A DNA stretch of 64,000 nt. Origin: Halomonas sp. S3-1-1. GTDB lineage: Bacteria; Pseudomonadota; Gammaproteobacteria; Pseudomonadales; Halomonadaceae. Position 1 is the first letter of the stretch; every line of letters begins with the position of its first letter. Shown in pieces: positions 32,749 through 42,593 of this stretch. Location of the stretch: assembly GCF_023757625.1 (NCBI RefSeq), contig NZ_JALGBZ010000002.1, positions 1 to 64,000 of the forward strand, written 5' to 3'. Under the pieces are notes generated by a model. The model worked only from the letters and a program-made list of their open reading frames with translations, did no database searches and was not told the origin of the DNA. The position numbers and the translations under genes are program-made.

Positions 32749-33105
32749 ATGAGCGTGACTTACCACGACAGCAACGCCCGCATGAGCCAAATCGCCATTC
32801 ATAACGGCACCGTCTACCTGGCAGGCCAGGTACCGGCCGACGCCACCGCCGATATGAAAGGCCAGACCGAGCAGGTGCTGTCGCGCATCGACGAGCTGCT
32901 GGAAAAAGCGGGCTCCTCGAAGGCGCACCTGATCTCCGCACAAGTCTGGGTCACCGATATGGCCGAGTTCGATGCGATGAACGCCGCCTGGGAAGCCTGG
33001 ATCGGCTCGAATAACCCGCCGGTGCGCGCCGCCCTTGAAGCCAAATTGGCCAAGCCCGAGTGGAAGGTCGAAATCATGATCGTGGCGGCGCTGGCAAACG
33101 GCTGA
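32749..33105 (+). CDS. RidA/YjgF-family protein
   Basis: 118 residues. Members hydrolyse reactive enamine/imine intermediates formed by PLP enzymes. NGTVYLAGQVPADATADM and the C-terminal PVRAALEAKLAKPEWKVEI match the family, with the conserved arginine in PVRAAL. A strong terminator follows at 33134-33160. It lies just ahead of a cluster with PLP-dependent aminotransferases and a cyclodeaminase-like enzyme, so a housekeeping role for that pathway is plausible. Confidence 0.88.
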   Translation: MSVTYHDSNARMSQIAIHNGTVYLAGQVPADATADMKGQTEQVLSRIDELLEKAGSSKAHLISAQVWVTDMAEFDAMNAAWEAWIGSNNPPVRAALEAKLAKPEWKVEIMIVAALANG

Positions 33106-33133
33106 TCCATCGCTCGTTTGATCCCCGCTTTAG

Positions 33134-33160
33134 AAAACCCCGGCGCCCGCCGGGGTTTTT
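33134..33160 (+). terminator. Terminator of the RidA-like gene
   Basis: AAAACCCCGGC (33134-33144) and GCCGGGGTTTTT (33149-33160) pair around GCCC. Confidence 0.92.
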
Positions 33161-33291
33161 CGTTGAGTGCGCCCGAGATTGGGGTCTGAATAGGCGCTAT
33201 TTTTGAGTAAACTTCATGGGGCCACTGAGCGCAGCGGGGGCGTGCGCGAAAGCGCAAGGCTCATGACTGACAACCCGAACGGAGAGGCTAC

Positions 33292-34236
33292 ATGCGAGTG
33301 ATTTCGAGCGAGGAGGTGGCCCGTCACCTTGAATGGGCATGTCTGATCGAACGACTCGAACGAACCTTCCTCACTGGCGTGGAGTCACCGCCGCGTCACC
33401 ATCACGCCATGCATCGCCCCGACGGCGAAGCGACGATGCTCCTGATGCCCGCTTGGGAAGCCGCCGGCTACATCGGCGTGAAAATGGTGAACGTCTTTCC
33501 CCAGAACGCCGAAGCCGCCGTGCCGGCGATCTCCGGGCTTTATCTGCTCAGCGAAGGTAAGCACGGCCAGCCCTTGGCCTGTATCGACGGCAGCGAACTG
33601 ACCCGGCGCCGCACCGCCGCGGCGTCCGCGCTGGCGGCCCGAAAGCTCTCGCTCGATACCGCCGAGACGCTGCTGGTCGTGGGCACCGGCAAGCTCGCGC
33701 CCATGGTGATCGAGGCCCACGCAAGCGTGCGCCCCATCAAGCGAGTGCTGGTGTGGGGGCGAAGCCCGAACAAGGCCGCCGCCATTGCCAAGGATTACGC
33801 GGACCGGTTCGAGACCCGTACCGTCGAGGATTTGGCCGAGGCGGTCGCAGCGGCGGACATCGTCAGCTGCGTCACGCTCTCTACCCAGCCGTTGATCAAA
33901 GGCGAATGGCTAACGCCGGGCACCCACCTGGATTTGATCGGCGCCTTTCGTCCGCAGATGCGCGAAACCGATGCCGAGTGCCTGCGCTTGAGCGAGGTAT
34001 TCGTGGATACCTACGCCGGCGCAAAAGGCGAGGCGGGCGATATTCTGCAGGCCATCGATGAAGAAGCGTTTCGCTTTGATGACATTCATGCCGAGCTTTG
34101 TGAGGTGCTAAGCGGTGCGCACCCCGGGCGCTCCTCGCGTGAGGCGATCACGCTATTCAAGTCCGTCGGCGCCTCCCTCGAAGATCTCGCCGCGGCGGTC
34201 GAGGTGTGGGAGACGCTGTCGGGGGCCGAGGCTTGA
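33292..34236 (+). CDS. Ornithine cyclodeaminase / mu-crystallin family protein
   Basis: 314 residues. NAD(P)-binding family that includes ornithine cyclodeaminase, alanine dehydrogenase, ketimine reductases and EutC-type proteins. The substrate-binding GYIGVKMVNVFPQN (lysine near 64), GSELTRRRTAAASALAA, the Rossmann LLVVGTGKLAPMVIEA and LIGAFRPQMRETD are conserved. Exact substrate cannot be assigned. It leads a plus-strand run with a deacetylase-fold amidohydrolase and a branched-chain-type aminotransferase, suggesting handling of a cyclic imine or amino acid. Confidence 0.85.
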   Translation: MRVISSEEVARHLEWACLIERLERTFLTGVESPPRHHHAMHRPDGEATMLLMPAWEAAGYIGVKMVNVFPQNAEAAVPAISGLYLLSEGKHGQPLACIDGSELTRRRTAAASALAARKLSLDTAETLLVVGTGKLAPMVIEAHASVRPIKRVLVWGRSPNKAAAIAKDYADRFETRTVEDLAEAVAAADIVSCVTLSTQPLIKGEWLTPGTHLDLIGAFRPQMRETDAECLRLSEVFVDTYAGAKGEAGDILQAIDEEAFRFDDIHAELCEVLSGAHPGRSSREAITLFKSVGASLEDLAAAVEVWETLSGAEA

Positions 34237-34336
34237 TCCCTGGGCGCTTACCTGGCGCTGGCGATTGGCCGCGTTAGCTATTACATATGGGAACGTTAAT
34301 CCAGGTCCCGGCGAACAACTTTAAAAGGGAGAAACG

Positions 34337-35443
34337 ATGAGCCAGACCGGTTTTTACTGGCACGAGCGCTGTTTTTGGCACGACCAGGGCGCCATCGGCG
34401 TGTTTTCCGCCCCTGGCGAGTTCCTTCAGCCCCAACCCGCTTCAGAAAGCCCGGATAGCAAGCGGCGTCTCAAGAACATTCTCGAAGTCAGCGGGCTGAT
34501 CGACGAACTTCACGTCGTCAAACCCGCTTCGGCGACCCGTGAGGATCTCGAGCGGTTCCACAGCCAGCGCTATCTGGATGCGCTGCAAGCCGGCGACCAA
34601 GGCTTGGGCGGAAACGGCGGCGACTGCGCCCCCTATACGCCGGGTAGCTGGGCGGCGGCGACTCAATCGGCGGGGCTTGCCATCGCCGCGGTCGAGGCGG
34701 TCGCGACCGGCGTGGTCGACAACGCCTACGCCCTTTGCCGACCGCCGGGCCATCACGCCGAAGCTGACCAGGGCCGCGGCTTCTGCCTGCTGGGCAATAT
34801 TCCGGTGGCGGTCATGCGCGCACGTGCTCTGAGTCAAATCAAACGGGTCGCAATTCTCGACTGGGACGTGCACCACGGCAATGGCCAGCAGTCTGCGTTC
34901 TATGAAGAGCCCGACGTGCTCACCGTCTCGATCCACCAGGCGGCCAACTACCCGCTGGATAGCGGTGGATTCGACGAGCAGGGCGAAGGCGAGGGGCAGG
35001 GCGCCAATCTCAACCTGCCTCTGCCGCCCGGGTGCGGTATCGGCGCCTATGAGTACGCTTTCGAGCGTCTGGTACTGCCGGCTATCGAGGCCTTCGCGCC
35101 AGAGATGATCGTCGTCGCCTGCGGTTTCGACGCCTGCGCCAAGGACCCGCTTGGCAAGATGCTGCTCAATAGCCAAGCCTTTGCCGAGATGACGTCAAGG
35201 CTCAAGGTGCTGGCCGAGCGCTGCTGCAAAGGCCGGCTCGTGCTCGTTCATGAAGGTGGCTACTCGGAAGGGTACGCACCGCTTTGTGGCCACGCCACGC
35301 TGCAGGCACTGGCCGGTAGCAATACCGCCGTGTACGACCCGCAAAACGACGAGATCGCCGCCTGGGGCTACCAGGCATTACAGCCGCATCAGCGCGCGCT
35401 GATCGACCATTGGCAAACGGAGAGGGAGCGCAACCAACGATGA
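34337..35443 (+). CDS. Histone-deacetylase-fold amidohydrolase (first of two)
   Basis: 368 residues. Zinc amidohydrolase of the arginase/HDAC fold. Active-site segments are intact: RPPGHHAE, DWDVHHGNGQQ (zinc ligands D and H), GFDACAKDP (third ligand) and EGGY. Bacterial relatives deacetylate acetylpolyamines, acetoin-related or acyl-lysine substrates. A clear SD (GGGAGAAACG) precedes the ATG. Its stop overlaps the next gene's start (ATGA), so the deacetylase and aminotransferase are translationally coupled. Confidence 0.9.
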   Translation: MSQTGFYWHERCFWHDQGAIGVFSAPGEFLQPQPASESPDSKRRLKNILEVSGLIDELHVVKPASATREDLERFHSQRYLDALQAGDQGLGGNGGDCAPYTPGSWAAATQSAGLAIAAVEAVATGVVDNAYALCRPPGHHAEADQGRGFCLLGNIPVAVMRARALSQIKRVAILDWDVHHGNGQQSAFYEEPDVLTVSIHQAANYPLDSGGFDEQGEGEGQGANLNLPLPPGCGIGAYEYAFERLVLPAIEAFAPEMIVVACGFDACAKDPLGKMLLNSQAFAEMTSRLKVLAERCCKGRLVLVHEGGYSEGYAPLCGHATLQALAGSNTAVYDPQNDEIAAWGYQALQPHQRALIDHWQTERERNQR

Positions 35444-36396
35444 CACCGCTATACGACCGGGACGGCTGGATCTGGCAGGATGGTGAATGGCTCGAATGGC
35501 GAGCCGCCAAAATGCACCTGCTCACCCATACCATGCACTACGGTATGGGCTGCTTCGAAGGCGTGCGCGCCTACGAAGGAGCGGGCGGGACACATATCTT
35601 TCGAGCGGCGGAGCATACCCGGCGGCTGGTGGAAAGCGCCCACTCGCTGGATATTCCGCTGTCGTTCAGCGAAGAAGCGCTGATCGAAGCCCAGCGCGCT
35701 TGCCTGGCGCGAAACGCGCTAACGGATGCCTATCTCAAACCGACCGTGTTTCTCGGCGCCGAAGGTTTGGGGTTACGCGCTCAAGGGCTACAAACGCATG
35801 TGATGATCGCCGCCTGGGATCTGGGGCCATACATTTCGCCCCAGGCGGCCACGCACGGGCTTCGCGCGCTGACCTCCTCCTGGGCACGCCACCACGTCAA
35901 CATTAGCCTGTGCCGCGCCAAGACCAGCGGCCACTACGTCAACTCGATACTGGCGCTGAATACCGCAGTGAAGGCGGGGTTCGACGAAACCATCATGCTC
36001 GATCCGGAAGGGTATGTAGCCGAAGCGTCGGCGGCCAACGTCTTTTTGCTACGCGACGGCGTACTGCACACCCCGGAAGTCACGTCGTGTCTGCAGGGCA
36101 TCACACGAGACAGCGTCATTCAGTTGGCCCGCCAGGTGCTCGGTTTAGAGGTACGCGAGCGGCGCATCACTCGCGACGAACTCTACACCGCCGACGAGGC
36201 GTTCTTGACCGGCACCGCTGCGGAGATTCTGCCGCTGCGCGAGCTCGATGGGCGTCATATCGGCACCCGCGCCGGTGCGCCGCCGGTCGGTGAACCGATC
36301 AATCAGGAGAGCGTGACCGCCCGGTTGCAGCATTTGTATCGCCAGGCGGTGCGTGGAGAGCTTGAGGAATTCAGCCACTGGCTGACCCCGGCGTAG
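35440..36396 (+). CDS. Class IV aminotransferase (IlvE-like)
   Basis: 318 residues from the ATG overlapping the deacetylase stop. PLP fold type IV: MHYGMGCFEGVRAYEG, the PLP-lysine segment CRAKTSGHYVNSILA, EASAANVFLLRDG, GITRDSVIQLA and FLTGTAAEILPLRELDG are as in branched-chain aminotransferase. Its placement in a catabolic cluster argues for a specialised amino donor or acceptor rather than housekeeping IlvE. Convergent with the next gene, 34 bases apart. Confidence 0.88.
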   Translation: MTPLYDRDGWIWQDGEWLEWRAAKMHLLTHTMHYGMGCFEGVRAYEGAGGTHIFRAAEHTRRLVESAHSLDIPLSFSEEALIEAQRACLARNALTDAYLKPTVFLGAEGLGLRAQGLQTHVMIAAWDLGPYISPQAATHGLRALTSSWARHHVNISLCRAKTSGHYVNSILALNTAVKAGFDETIMLDPEGYVAEASAANVFLLRDGVLHTPEVTSCLQGITRDSVIQLARQVLGLEVRERRITRDELYTADEAFLTGTAAEILPLRELDGRHIGTRAGAPPVGEPINQESVTARLQHLYRQAVRGELEEFSHWLTPA

Positions 36397-36430
36397 CCGG
36401 GGCCGGCCATCGACACAAAAGCATGGCTTT

Positions 36431-37540
36431 TCAAGAAGGTGTTTGGATGGCTTGTTCGAGCGTTGCGAGTCGTCCGGGCACCAGGGCATCTGCTACGGCG
36501 GTAATGCGAATCACGTTGGAAAGGGCCGGATGGGCGAGACGCGCAACCAGTACGCCTTCCTCCAGCAATTGTTGATGCACCGCCCCGGCTACGTCGGCAC
36601 TTGGCAGGCGAATACCGACAAAGTTGGTAGCGCTTGGCAGAACGTCGGCCCCGAGGGCGTGAAAGTGTCTGGATAGCTGCTCACGGCGCGCTTTGACATC
36701 CTTGATGTGCTGGCGCACCTCATCAGAATGGTCGAGTACCACTTCCGCAGCGGCTAGCGTCAGTGTCGATACCGCGTAGTGAATACGCACCTTCATCATC
36801 ATGGCCAGCACGGTCGGTTCGGCGATGGCGTACCCGATGCGCAGCCCGGCCAAACCGTGGGCTTTGGATAGCGTGCGCAGACGAATCACACCAGGCAGCG
36901 CCTTGGCCGTGAATTCGCTGGGTGCGTCGTCCCGGAAGTCGCTATACGCCTCATCGAGCAAAAGCCAGCAGGTATCCGGCAGCGCCTCGCGCAGCTCGAG
37001 AATCGCGCGGTCACTGTGTAGATGCCCACTGGGGTTGTCCGGGTTGGCCAGGTAGACCAGGCGCGCATTTTCGCGATGTGCTGCGGCGGCCAGCGCTTCG
37101 AGATCCGGCGCCAGGACGCCAGGCGCTTCATGGTAGGCGGGCTCTACCAAACGACACCCCGCTCCTTTGGCGAAATAGCCAAAGGTGGGATACGTGCCCG
37201 CCGTGGCGATGACCGTGACGCCGGGCTCGCAAGTGGTGCGCACGGCCAGCGCGATCAGACTGTCCGCGCCGGCATCCACCAGCAGATGCTCAAGGGGGAT
37301 GCCCTGCTGGGCACTCAGCCGTTGGCGTACACCCAAGGCCTCAGCATCGCCGTAGCCGTAAACGTGCTCGGCCAGGGCGTCGCCAAAGTGCGCACGTAGC
37401 GCCTGATGGGGCATGTCCAGACCTTCGTTGGAGCCCAACTGATGTGGAATCTTTTGGCCTAAACGGCGCTCCAGCACCTTGATGCCGGGAAACGGGTTGA
37501 TCGGACCTTCACCGGTCAGGTGCTCGGGGTAACGGGGCAT
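36431..37540 (-). CDS. Class I/II aminotransferase (HisC-like)
   Basis: 369 residues; ATG at 37540 with AGGA seven bases upstream. PLP fold type I: NPFPGIKVLERRLG, YLANPDNPSGHLHS, LLLDEAYSDFRDD and the PLP lysine in RTLSKAHGLAGLRIGYA. Most like histidinol-phosphate-type aminotransferases, but it lies outside any his operon, so a catabolic substrate is more likely. Last gene of the minus-strand run with the FAD oxidase and the ABC importer. Confidence 0.85.
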   Translation of the reverse strand: MPRYPEHLTGEGPINPFPGIKVLERRLGQKIPHQLGSNEGLDMPHQALRAHFGDALAEHVYGYGDAEALGVRQRLSAQQGIPLEHLLVDAGADSLIALAVRTTCEPGVTVIATAGTYPTFGYFAKGAGCRLVEPAYHEAPGVLAPDLEALAAAAHRENARLVYLANPDNPSGHLHSDRAILELREALPDTCWLLLDEAYSDFRDDAPSEFTAKALPGVIRLRTLSKAHGLAGLRIGYAIAEPTVLAMMMKVRIHYAVSTLTLAAAEVVLDHSDEVRQHIKDVKARREQLSRHFHALGADVLPSATNFVGIRLPSADVAGAVHQQLLEEGVLVARLAHPALSNVIRITAVADALVPGRLATLEQAIQTPS

Positions 37541-37583
37541 AACGGTATCCTGAAAGTATTGGCTTTGACTCGTGGGCCGGTTT

Positions 37584-38981
37584 TTACTCAAAAAGCGCTT
37601 CGTCGAGTATCTTGCCGCGGTTGAGCAGTCCAAAGGGGTCGAGCGACTTTTTCAGCGTCTGCATCAGTTCGATCTCCGCCTCGTTTCGACAGCTTCCAAG
37701 CCAGGCACGCTTTTCAAGGCCGATGCCGTGCTCGGCGGAGATGGAGCCGCCCAGCGCCGTCAGTGGCTCGTAAACCAGCGCCTCCACGGCGCGGCGGACC
37801 GTGGGCTCCTTGCTACCCACGCCGACCGAAATATGCAGGTTGCTGTCACCCAGATGGCCGAACACGATCAGCTGATAATCGGGCCACGACTCCTTAAGCC
37901 TCGCTTCGAGCGTCTGGGTGTAACGCTCCATGTCGGCGATCGGCAGGCTCACGTCGAAGGTCAGCACCGGGTCCAGACCCTCCTTCAGGCCTTCGATATC
38001 TTCCCGTATCGCCCACAGGCCGTCACGCTGGTTGCTGGACTGCGCGATAACCGCATCGATGATCAGCTCCGCTTCCATGGCCTGTTCCAGCGCATCGCGA
38101 AACTGCGCTTCGAGGCGGGCGTCGTCGCTTCCCAGGCACTCGATAATCACGTAGTAAGGGTACTCGGTGGACAGCGGCGGCGTGTGCCGGCCCGAGGTGT
38201 CGGTCAGCAGCTGGTAGTGGTTTTGCCACATCACCTCGAACGCTCCGAGCGCGCCGCCCAGCGTCTTTCCCATCTGAGCGAGCAGTGCCGTCAATGCCTC
38301 GAAAGAAGGGCAGGCGACCATCGCGGTGTGTTCGTAGGGCGTAGGCGGTTGCAGGCGCAGCACCGCACGGGTCACGATACCCAGTACGCCTTCGGTGCCC
38401 ACGAACAGTTGCTTGAGATCGAAGCCGGCGTTGTTCTTAAGCATGTGGTTCATCGAGCTAACCACGCGCCCGTCGGCCATTACCGCTTCGAGCCCCAGTA
38501 CCTGCTGGCGCATCATGCCGTAACGAATCACCCGCACGCCGCCAGCGTTGGTGGCGATGTTGCCGCCGATGGTGCAACTGCCCCGCGCACCTAAATCCAG
38601 CGGAAACTGCAGCCCGGCATCCTGGGCGGCCTCCTGCACGCGCTGAAGCGGGGTGCCGGCCTGAACCGTCAGCGTGCCGCCTACCGGATCGACGCTCTCG
38701 ATGGCGGTCATGCGCTCCAGCGAGATGACCAGATCGTCAGGGCTGGTTTGAGTACCGTGAACCAGACCGGTCAGCCCGCCGTGGGTCACCACGGTCTGCT
38801 TGCACTCGAAGCAGGCGCGCATCACCGCTGAAAGTTCCTCGGTACTGGCCGGGCGAACGATGGCGCCGGCCTGACACGGCGCGCCGGTCATCCAATCTTC
38901 CTGCCGACTCGTCACATCGTTGCCGGTCAATACATGGCTAGCGCCTACGATCGTGCGCAGCACGTCCACGGTGATCTTCAT
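37584..38981 (-). CDS. FAD-linked oxidase, GlcD / D-2-hydroxyacid dehydrogenase type
   Basis: 465 residues. FAD_binding_4 domain (about 35-215) with VVTHGGLTGLVHGTQ, DLGARGSCTIGGNIATNAGG and GTEGVLGIVTRAVLRL; C-terminal FAD-oxidase domain with FGHLGDSNLHISVG and SAEHGIGLEKR. Relatives oxidise D-lactate, glycolate or D-2-hydroxyglutarate. Within this cluster it may oxidise the 2-hydroxy acid product of the amino compound. Next to the HisC-like gene, 43 bases apart. Confidence 0.87.
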   Translation of the reverse strand: MKITVDVLRTIVGASHVLTGNDVTSRQEDWMTGAPCQAGAIVRPASTEELSAVMRACFECKQTVVTHGGLTGLVHGTQTSPDDLVISLERMTAIESVDPVGGTLTVQAGTPLQRVQEAAQDAGLQFPLDLGARGSCTIGGNIATNAGGVRVIRYGMMRQQVLGLEAVMADGRVVSSMNHMLKNNAGFDLKQLFVGTEGVLGIVTRAVLRLQPPTPYEHTAMVACPSFEALTALLAQMGKTLGGALGAFEVMWQNHYQLLTDTSGRHTPPLSTEYPYYVIIECLGSDDARLEAQFRDALEQAMEAELIIDAVIAQSSNQRDGLWAIREDIEGLKEGLDPVLTFDVSLPIADMERYTQTLEARLKESWPDYQLIVFGHLGDSNLHISVGVGSKEPTVRRAVEALVYEPLTALGGSISAEHGIGLEKRAWLGSCRNEAEIELMQTLKKSLDPFGLLNRGKILDEALFE

Positions 38982-39069
38982 TCATGTTCCTTTCGATGAC
39001 GAGGCCGAGAACAAGCCGTCATGTAATAAAAATGTATGTGAAACAATACCATATTTTTTAAATAGCGCT

Positions 39070-40716
39070 TTAGACACTGGCCGCGACCGGCGCTTCGCGC
39101 CCGGGGATGGCCTCCAGCAGCGAGCGGGTATAGCGCTCGCGGGGGTGTAAAAAGATCTGCTCTGCGCTTCCCTGCTCGACGATGCGCCCGTGTTGCATGA
39201 CCACGATGCGATCGCAGATCTGCGCGGCCACGCGCAGATCGTGGGTGATGAACAGTAGCGAGAGCGACAGGCGCTGCTTGAGCTCCTCGAGCAGTTCCAG
39301 CACTTGGGCCTGAATGGAGACATCAAGCGCCGAGACGGCCTCGTCCGCGACGATCAATTCCGGATTGAGCGCCAGCGCCCGGGCAATGCCGATACGCTGG
39401 CGCTGGCCGCCGGAAAATTCGTGGGGAAAACGGTCCAGAGCGCCGGCGCCCAGGCCCACCATGTCCAACAGTTCACCGGCCTGCTCTAACGCCTTTGCCT
39501 TGGGCGTGCCGTTGGCGATCGGCCCTTGGGCGATCGCCATGCCCACTTTGGTGCGCGGGTTGAGCGAGGCATAAGGATCCTGAAAGATCATCTGCACCCG
39601 GTGGCGCTCGCGACGCAGGGCATCGCCCTTGAGCGTCGAGAGGTTCACGCCGTCGAGCAGTAGTTCGCCGTCGTCCGGGTGCTCCAAACGCACGACGCAG
39701 CGCCCAAGTGTCGACTTGCCCGAGCCGGATTCGCCGACGATGCCGACGGTTTCGCCGCGAGCAAGCGTCAGCGAAACATCATTCAGCGCGCGTACCTCGC
39801 GCGCCGGTTTCAAAAAGCCTCCGCGAGAGCGAAACACCTTATTGAGATGCTTGATATCCAGAAGCGCCGCGGGCTCACGCGCCTCTCGGTGGGGCGGTAC
39901 GGCGTTGCTCGGGATCGCGGCGATCAGTGCCTGGGTGTACTCGTGCTGCGGGAAGCCAAGCACCTCCTTGGCTTCCCCGATTTCGACGATCTTACCGTGG
40001 CGCATCACGCAGACACGGTTGGCAATCTCGGCCACCACGCCGAAATCGTGGGTAATGAACATCACCGCCATTCCCCGGCGGCGCTGCAGGTCGCGAATCA
40101 GCTCGAGGATCTGCGCCTGGGTCGTGACATCCAAAGCGGTGGTAGGCTCATCGGCGATCAGGAGCACCGGCTCGAGTGCCAGGGCCATGGCGATCATTAC
40201 CCGCTGGCGCTGGCCGCCGGAGAGCTCGAAGGGGTAGGCGCGAATCGCCTTTTCCGGCTGAGGTAGGCCCACCTCGATCAACAGCTCCAGCGCGCGAGCC
40301 TGGCGCTCGGAAGGGGGCAGCCGGCCGTGGGCCTCGAATACCTCGGCGATCTGGGCGCCCACGCGCATCAGCGGGTTCAGGGCGGTCATCGGCTCCTGGA
40401 AAATCATGCCGATCTTGAGCCCGCGCAGCGCCATGTGCTGCTTCTCGGTGAGGGTGAGCAGGTTCTGGCCCTCGAAGGTGATCTCGCCTTGTACCGGGCG
40501 TACCCCCTTGGGTAAAAGCCCCATCACCGTATTGGCCGCCATGGACTTGCCCGACCCGGATTCACCCACCACGCACATGATCTCGCCGCGGTTCACGTCA
40601 TAGCTCACGTTCTCTACCGCCAGTGCGCGATCCGCGCCCTTGGGCAGCGCCACGCTCAGGGCACGAATGCGAAGTACCGCCTCGCCCGGCGCCTGGGATT
40701 GGTTCGATTGCGTCAT
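39070..40716 (-). CDS. Fused dipeptide-type ABC transporter ATPase (DppD-DppF)
   Basis: 548 residues with two full ABC domains. Domain 1 (1-about 270): Walker [13 protein letters not shown], signature [13 protein letters not shown], Walker [14 protein letters not shown]. Domain 2 (about 285-548): [42 protein letters not shown]. Each is followed by the oligopeptide-type C-terminal extension. It energises the two permeases encoded just upstream. Confidence 0.93.
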   Translation of the reverse strand: MTQSNQSQAPGEAVLRIRALSVALPKGADRALAVENVSYDVNRGEIMCVVGESGSGKSMAANTVMGLLPKGVRPVQGEITFEGQNLLTLTEKQHMALRGLKIGMIFQEPMTALNPLMRVGAQIAEVFEAHGRLPPSERQARALELLIEVGLPQPEKAIRAYPFELSGGQRQRVMIAMALALEPVLLIADEPTTALDVTTQAQILELIRDLQRRRGMAVMFITHDFGVVAEIANRVCVMRHGKIVEIGEAKEVLGFPQHEYTQALIAAIPSNAVPPHREAREPAALLDIKHLNKVFRSRGGFLKPAREVRALNDVSLTLARGETVGIVGESGSGKSTLGRCVVRLEHPDDGELLLDGVNLSTLKGDALRRERHRVQMIFQDPYASLNPRTKVGMAIAQGPIANGTPKAKALEQAGELLDMVGLGAGALDRFPHEFSGGQRQRIGIARALALNPELIVADEAVSALDVSIQAQVLELLEELKQRLSLSLLFITHDLRVAAQICDRIVVMQHGRIVEQGSAEQIFLHPRERYTRSLLEAIPGREAPVAASV

Positions 40717-40725
40717 GTCTCTCTC

Positions 40726-41559
40726 CTAGCGCTCGCGGGACAGTTTGGGGTTCAGCGCATCGTCGAGGCCTTCGCCCACCAGGTTCAGCGCCAGCACGGT
40801 GAGCAAGATGGCAACGCCAGGAAAGAAACTGAGCCACCAGGCTTGGCGGATCACGGTGCGCGCCGCGCCGATCATGTAGCCCCAGGACATCACGTTGGGG
40901 TCGCCCAGCCCGAGAAACGAAAGCCCGGACTCCAGCAATATGGCCGTGGCCACCATCAATGATGCCAGCACGATGATCGGCGAGAGCGTGTTGGGCAGAA
41001 TTTGCTTGAGGATAATGGTGGTATTGGTCTGGCCCACCAGCCGTGCGGCTTCGACGTATTCACGGTGACGCAGCGACATGAACTCGGCGCGGACCAGACG
41101 CGCCACCGGTGGCCAGCTCACCAGCGCGATCGCCAGCACCACTGAGGTGACGCTGGGTTGCATGATCGCTACCAGCACGATCGCCAGGGCGAAGTTGGGA
41201 ATGGTCTGGAAGAACTCGGTGAAGCGCATGAGCACGTCGTCGATCAGGCCGCCGTAGTAGCCGGCGATAGCGCCCATGGGCACGCCGATCAAAAGCGCCA
41301 CGCTGGTGGAGACCAGCCCGATCAGAAGCGACACCCAGGCACCGTGCATTAGCCCCGCGGCCACGTTGCGGCCCATGGTGTCGGTGCCCAGGATAAAGCC
41401 ATCCTGAGCGAGCGGCGGCAGAAACGGGCGCTGCACCATGCGCCAGGGCGACTCAGGAAACAGAAGTGGCGCTAGTATCGCCATGACGATGATCAGCGCC
41501 AGAATGACGAGCCCCACTAAAGCGCCGCGGTTCTGGGCAAAGCGTGCGAAAAAGCTCAT
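40726..41559 (-). CDS. Dipeptide-type ABC permease, DppC-like
   Basis: 277 residues. Six predicted helices; BPD_transp_1 domain with the EAA loop motif EYVEAARLVGQTNTTIILKQILPN. N-terminal LLFPESPWRMVQRPF and LGTDTMGRNVAAGLMHGA match DppC/OppC. The stop is nine bases before the ATPase gene start, and its start overlaps the DppB-like gene by ATGA. Confidence 0.93.
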   Translation of the reverse strand: MSFFARFAQNRGALVGLVILALIIVMAILAPLLFPESPWRMVQRPFLPPLAQDGFILGTDTMGRNVAAGLMHGAWVSLLIGLVSTSVALLIGVPMGAIAGYYGGLIDDVLMRFTEFFQTIPNFALAIVLVAIMQPSVTSVVLAIALVSWPPVARLVRAEFMSLRHREYVEAARLVGQTNTTIILKQILPNTLSPIIVLASLMVATAILLESGLSFLGLGDPNVMSWGYMIGAARTVIRQAWWLSFFPGVAILLTVLALNLVGEGLDDALNPKLSRER

Positions 41560-42533
41560 GAGGCCCCCTTGATGCGCGGATCCGCGAGGCGGTAGACCAG
41601 GTCGGTCATGATGTTGAAGACGATTACCAGCGCGGCGGAGAAAAAGAAGATACCCAACAGCAGGTTATAGTCGCGCTGCTGAAGCGCCTCGAACATCAGT
41701 CGGCCAATGCCGGGCCAGGCAAACACGGTCTCGGTGAGGATCGCCCCGCCGACCATTTGCCCTGCCTGCAAGCCGGCCAACGTAATGATCGGCAGGAGGG
41801 CGTTACGCAGCACGTGGCGGCGCTGAATGATGCGCGGCTTCAAGCCCTTGGCGCGAGCGGTCTTGACGTAATCCTGCTGGGCGGCTTCGAGCATCGAGGT
41901 ACGCGTCATGCGGGTGTAGATCGCCATGAAAAACAGCGCCAGGGTAGTGGCAGGCAGCACCAGGTGCTGGGCAACGTCCCACACCAGCGCAAGCCCCGTA
42001 TGGCCTGCACCCACGGTGTAGAGACCGTAGGCAGGCAGCCACCCCAGATAGACCGAGAACACCACCACCGACATCAGCGCCACCCAGAACAAGGGCGTTG
42101 CGTAGAACACCAGCGCAAGCGCCATGATCAGCGAGCCGGAAGGTTTTTTCACCCGGGCGGCGGCCATGGAGCCGGCAACGATACCCAGAAAGAGCGAGAG
42201 CACGAAGGCCGTCCCGGTCAGCAGCAGCGTAGCGGGCAGGCGCGCCATGATCAGGTCGAACACCGGGACGCCCAAGCGGTAGGAGTAGCCAAAATCGAGC
42301 ATGGCGATGCCCGATACATAGCGCCACAGCTGCACGTACATGGGCTGGTCGAGCCCGAAGCGCTCGCGCAGCTGGTTGAGAAACTCCTGATCCGCCGCGC
42401 CGGCTTCGCCGGCCAGAATCGATGCCGGGTCGCCGGGGGCGAGCTGGATCAGCAGAAAGTTAAAAATGACGATAAGAAACAGCACAATAACGGCTTTGAT
42501 GAGCCGCATGGCAATCAAGCGGGCATAGACCAT
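41556..42533 (-). CDS. Dipeptide-type ABC permease, DppB-like
   Basis: 325 residues. TM1 FLIVIFNFLLIQLAPGDPAS followed by the DppB/OppB extracytoplasmic loop, then the transport domain with EAA motif (DYVKTARAKGLKPRIIQRRHVLRN). It pairs with the DppC-like permease. Starts 60 bases downstream of the binding-protein gene. Confidence 0.93.
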   Translation of the reverse strand: MVYARLIAMRLIKAVIVLFLIVIFNFLLIQLAPGDPASILAGEAGAADQEFLNQLRERFGLDQPMYVQLWRYVSGIAMLDFGYSYRLGVPVFDLIMARLPATLLLTGTAFVLSLFLGIVAGSMAAARVKKPSGSLIMALALVFYATPLFWVALMSVVVFSVYLGWLPAYGLYTVGAGHTGLALVWDVAQHLVLPATTLALFFMAIYTRMTRTSMLEAAQQDYVKTARAKGLKPRIIQRRHVLRNALLPIITLAGLQAGQMVGGAILTETVFAWPGIGRLMFEALQQRDYNLLLGIFFFSAALVIVFNIMTDLVYRLADPRIKGAS

Positions 42534-42593
42534 GATGGAATTCCTGACGTTTTTTTAGCCCGGCCGGGGCACGCCGGCCGGGCAAGGTCTGAC

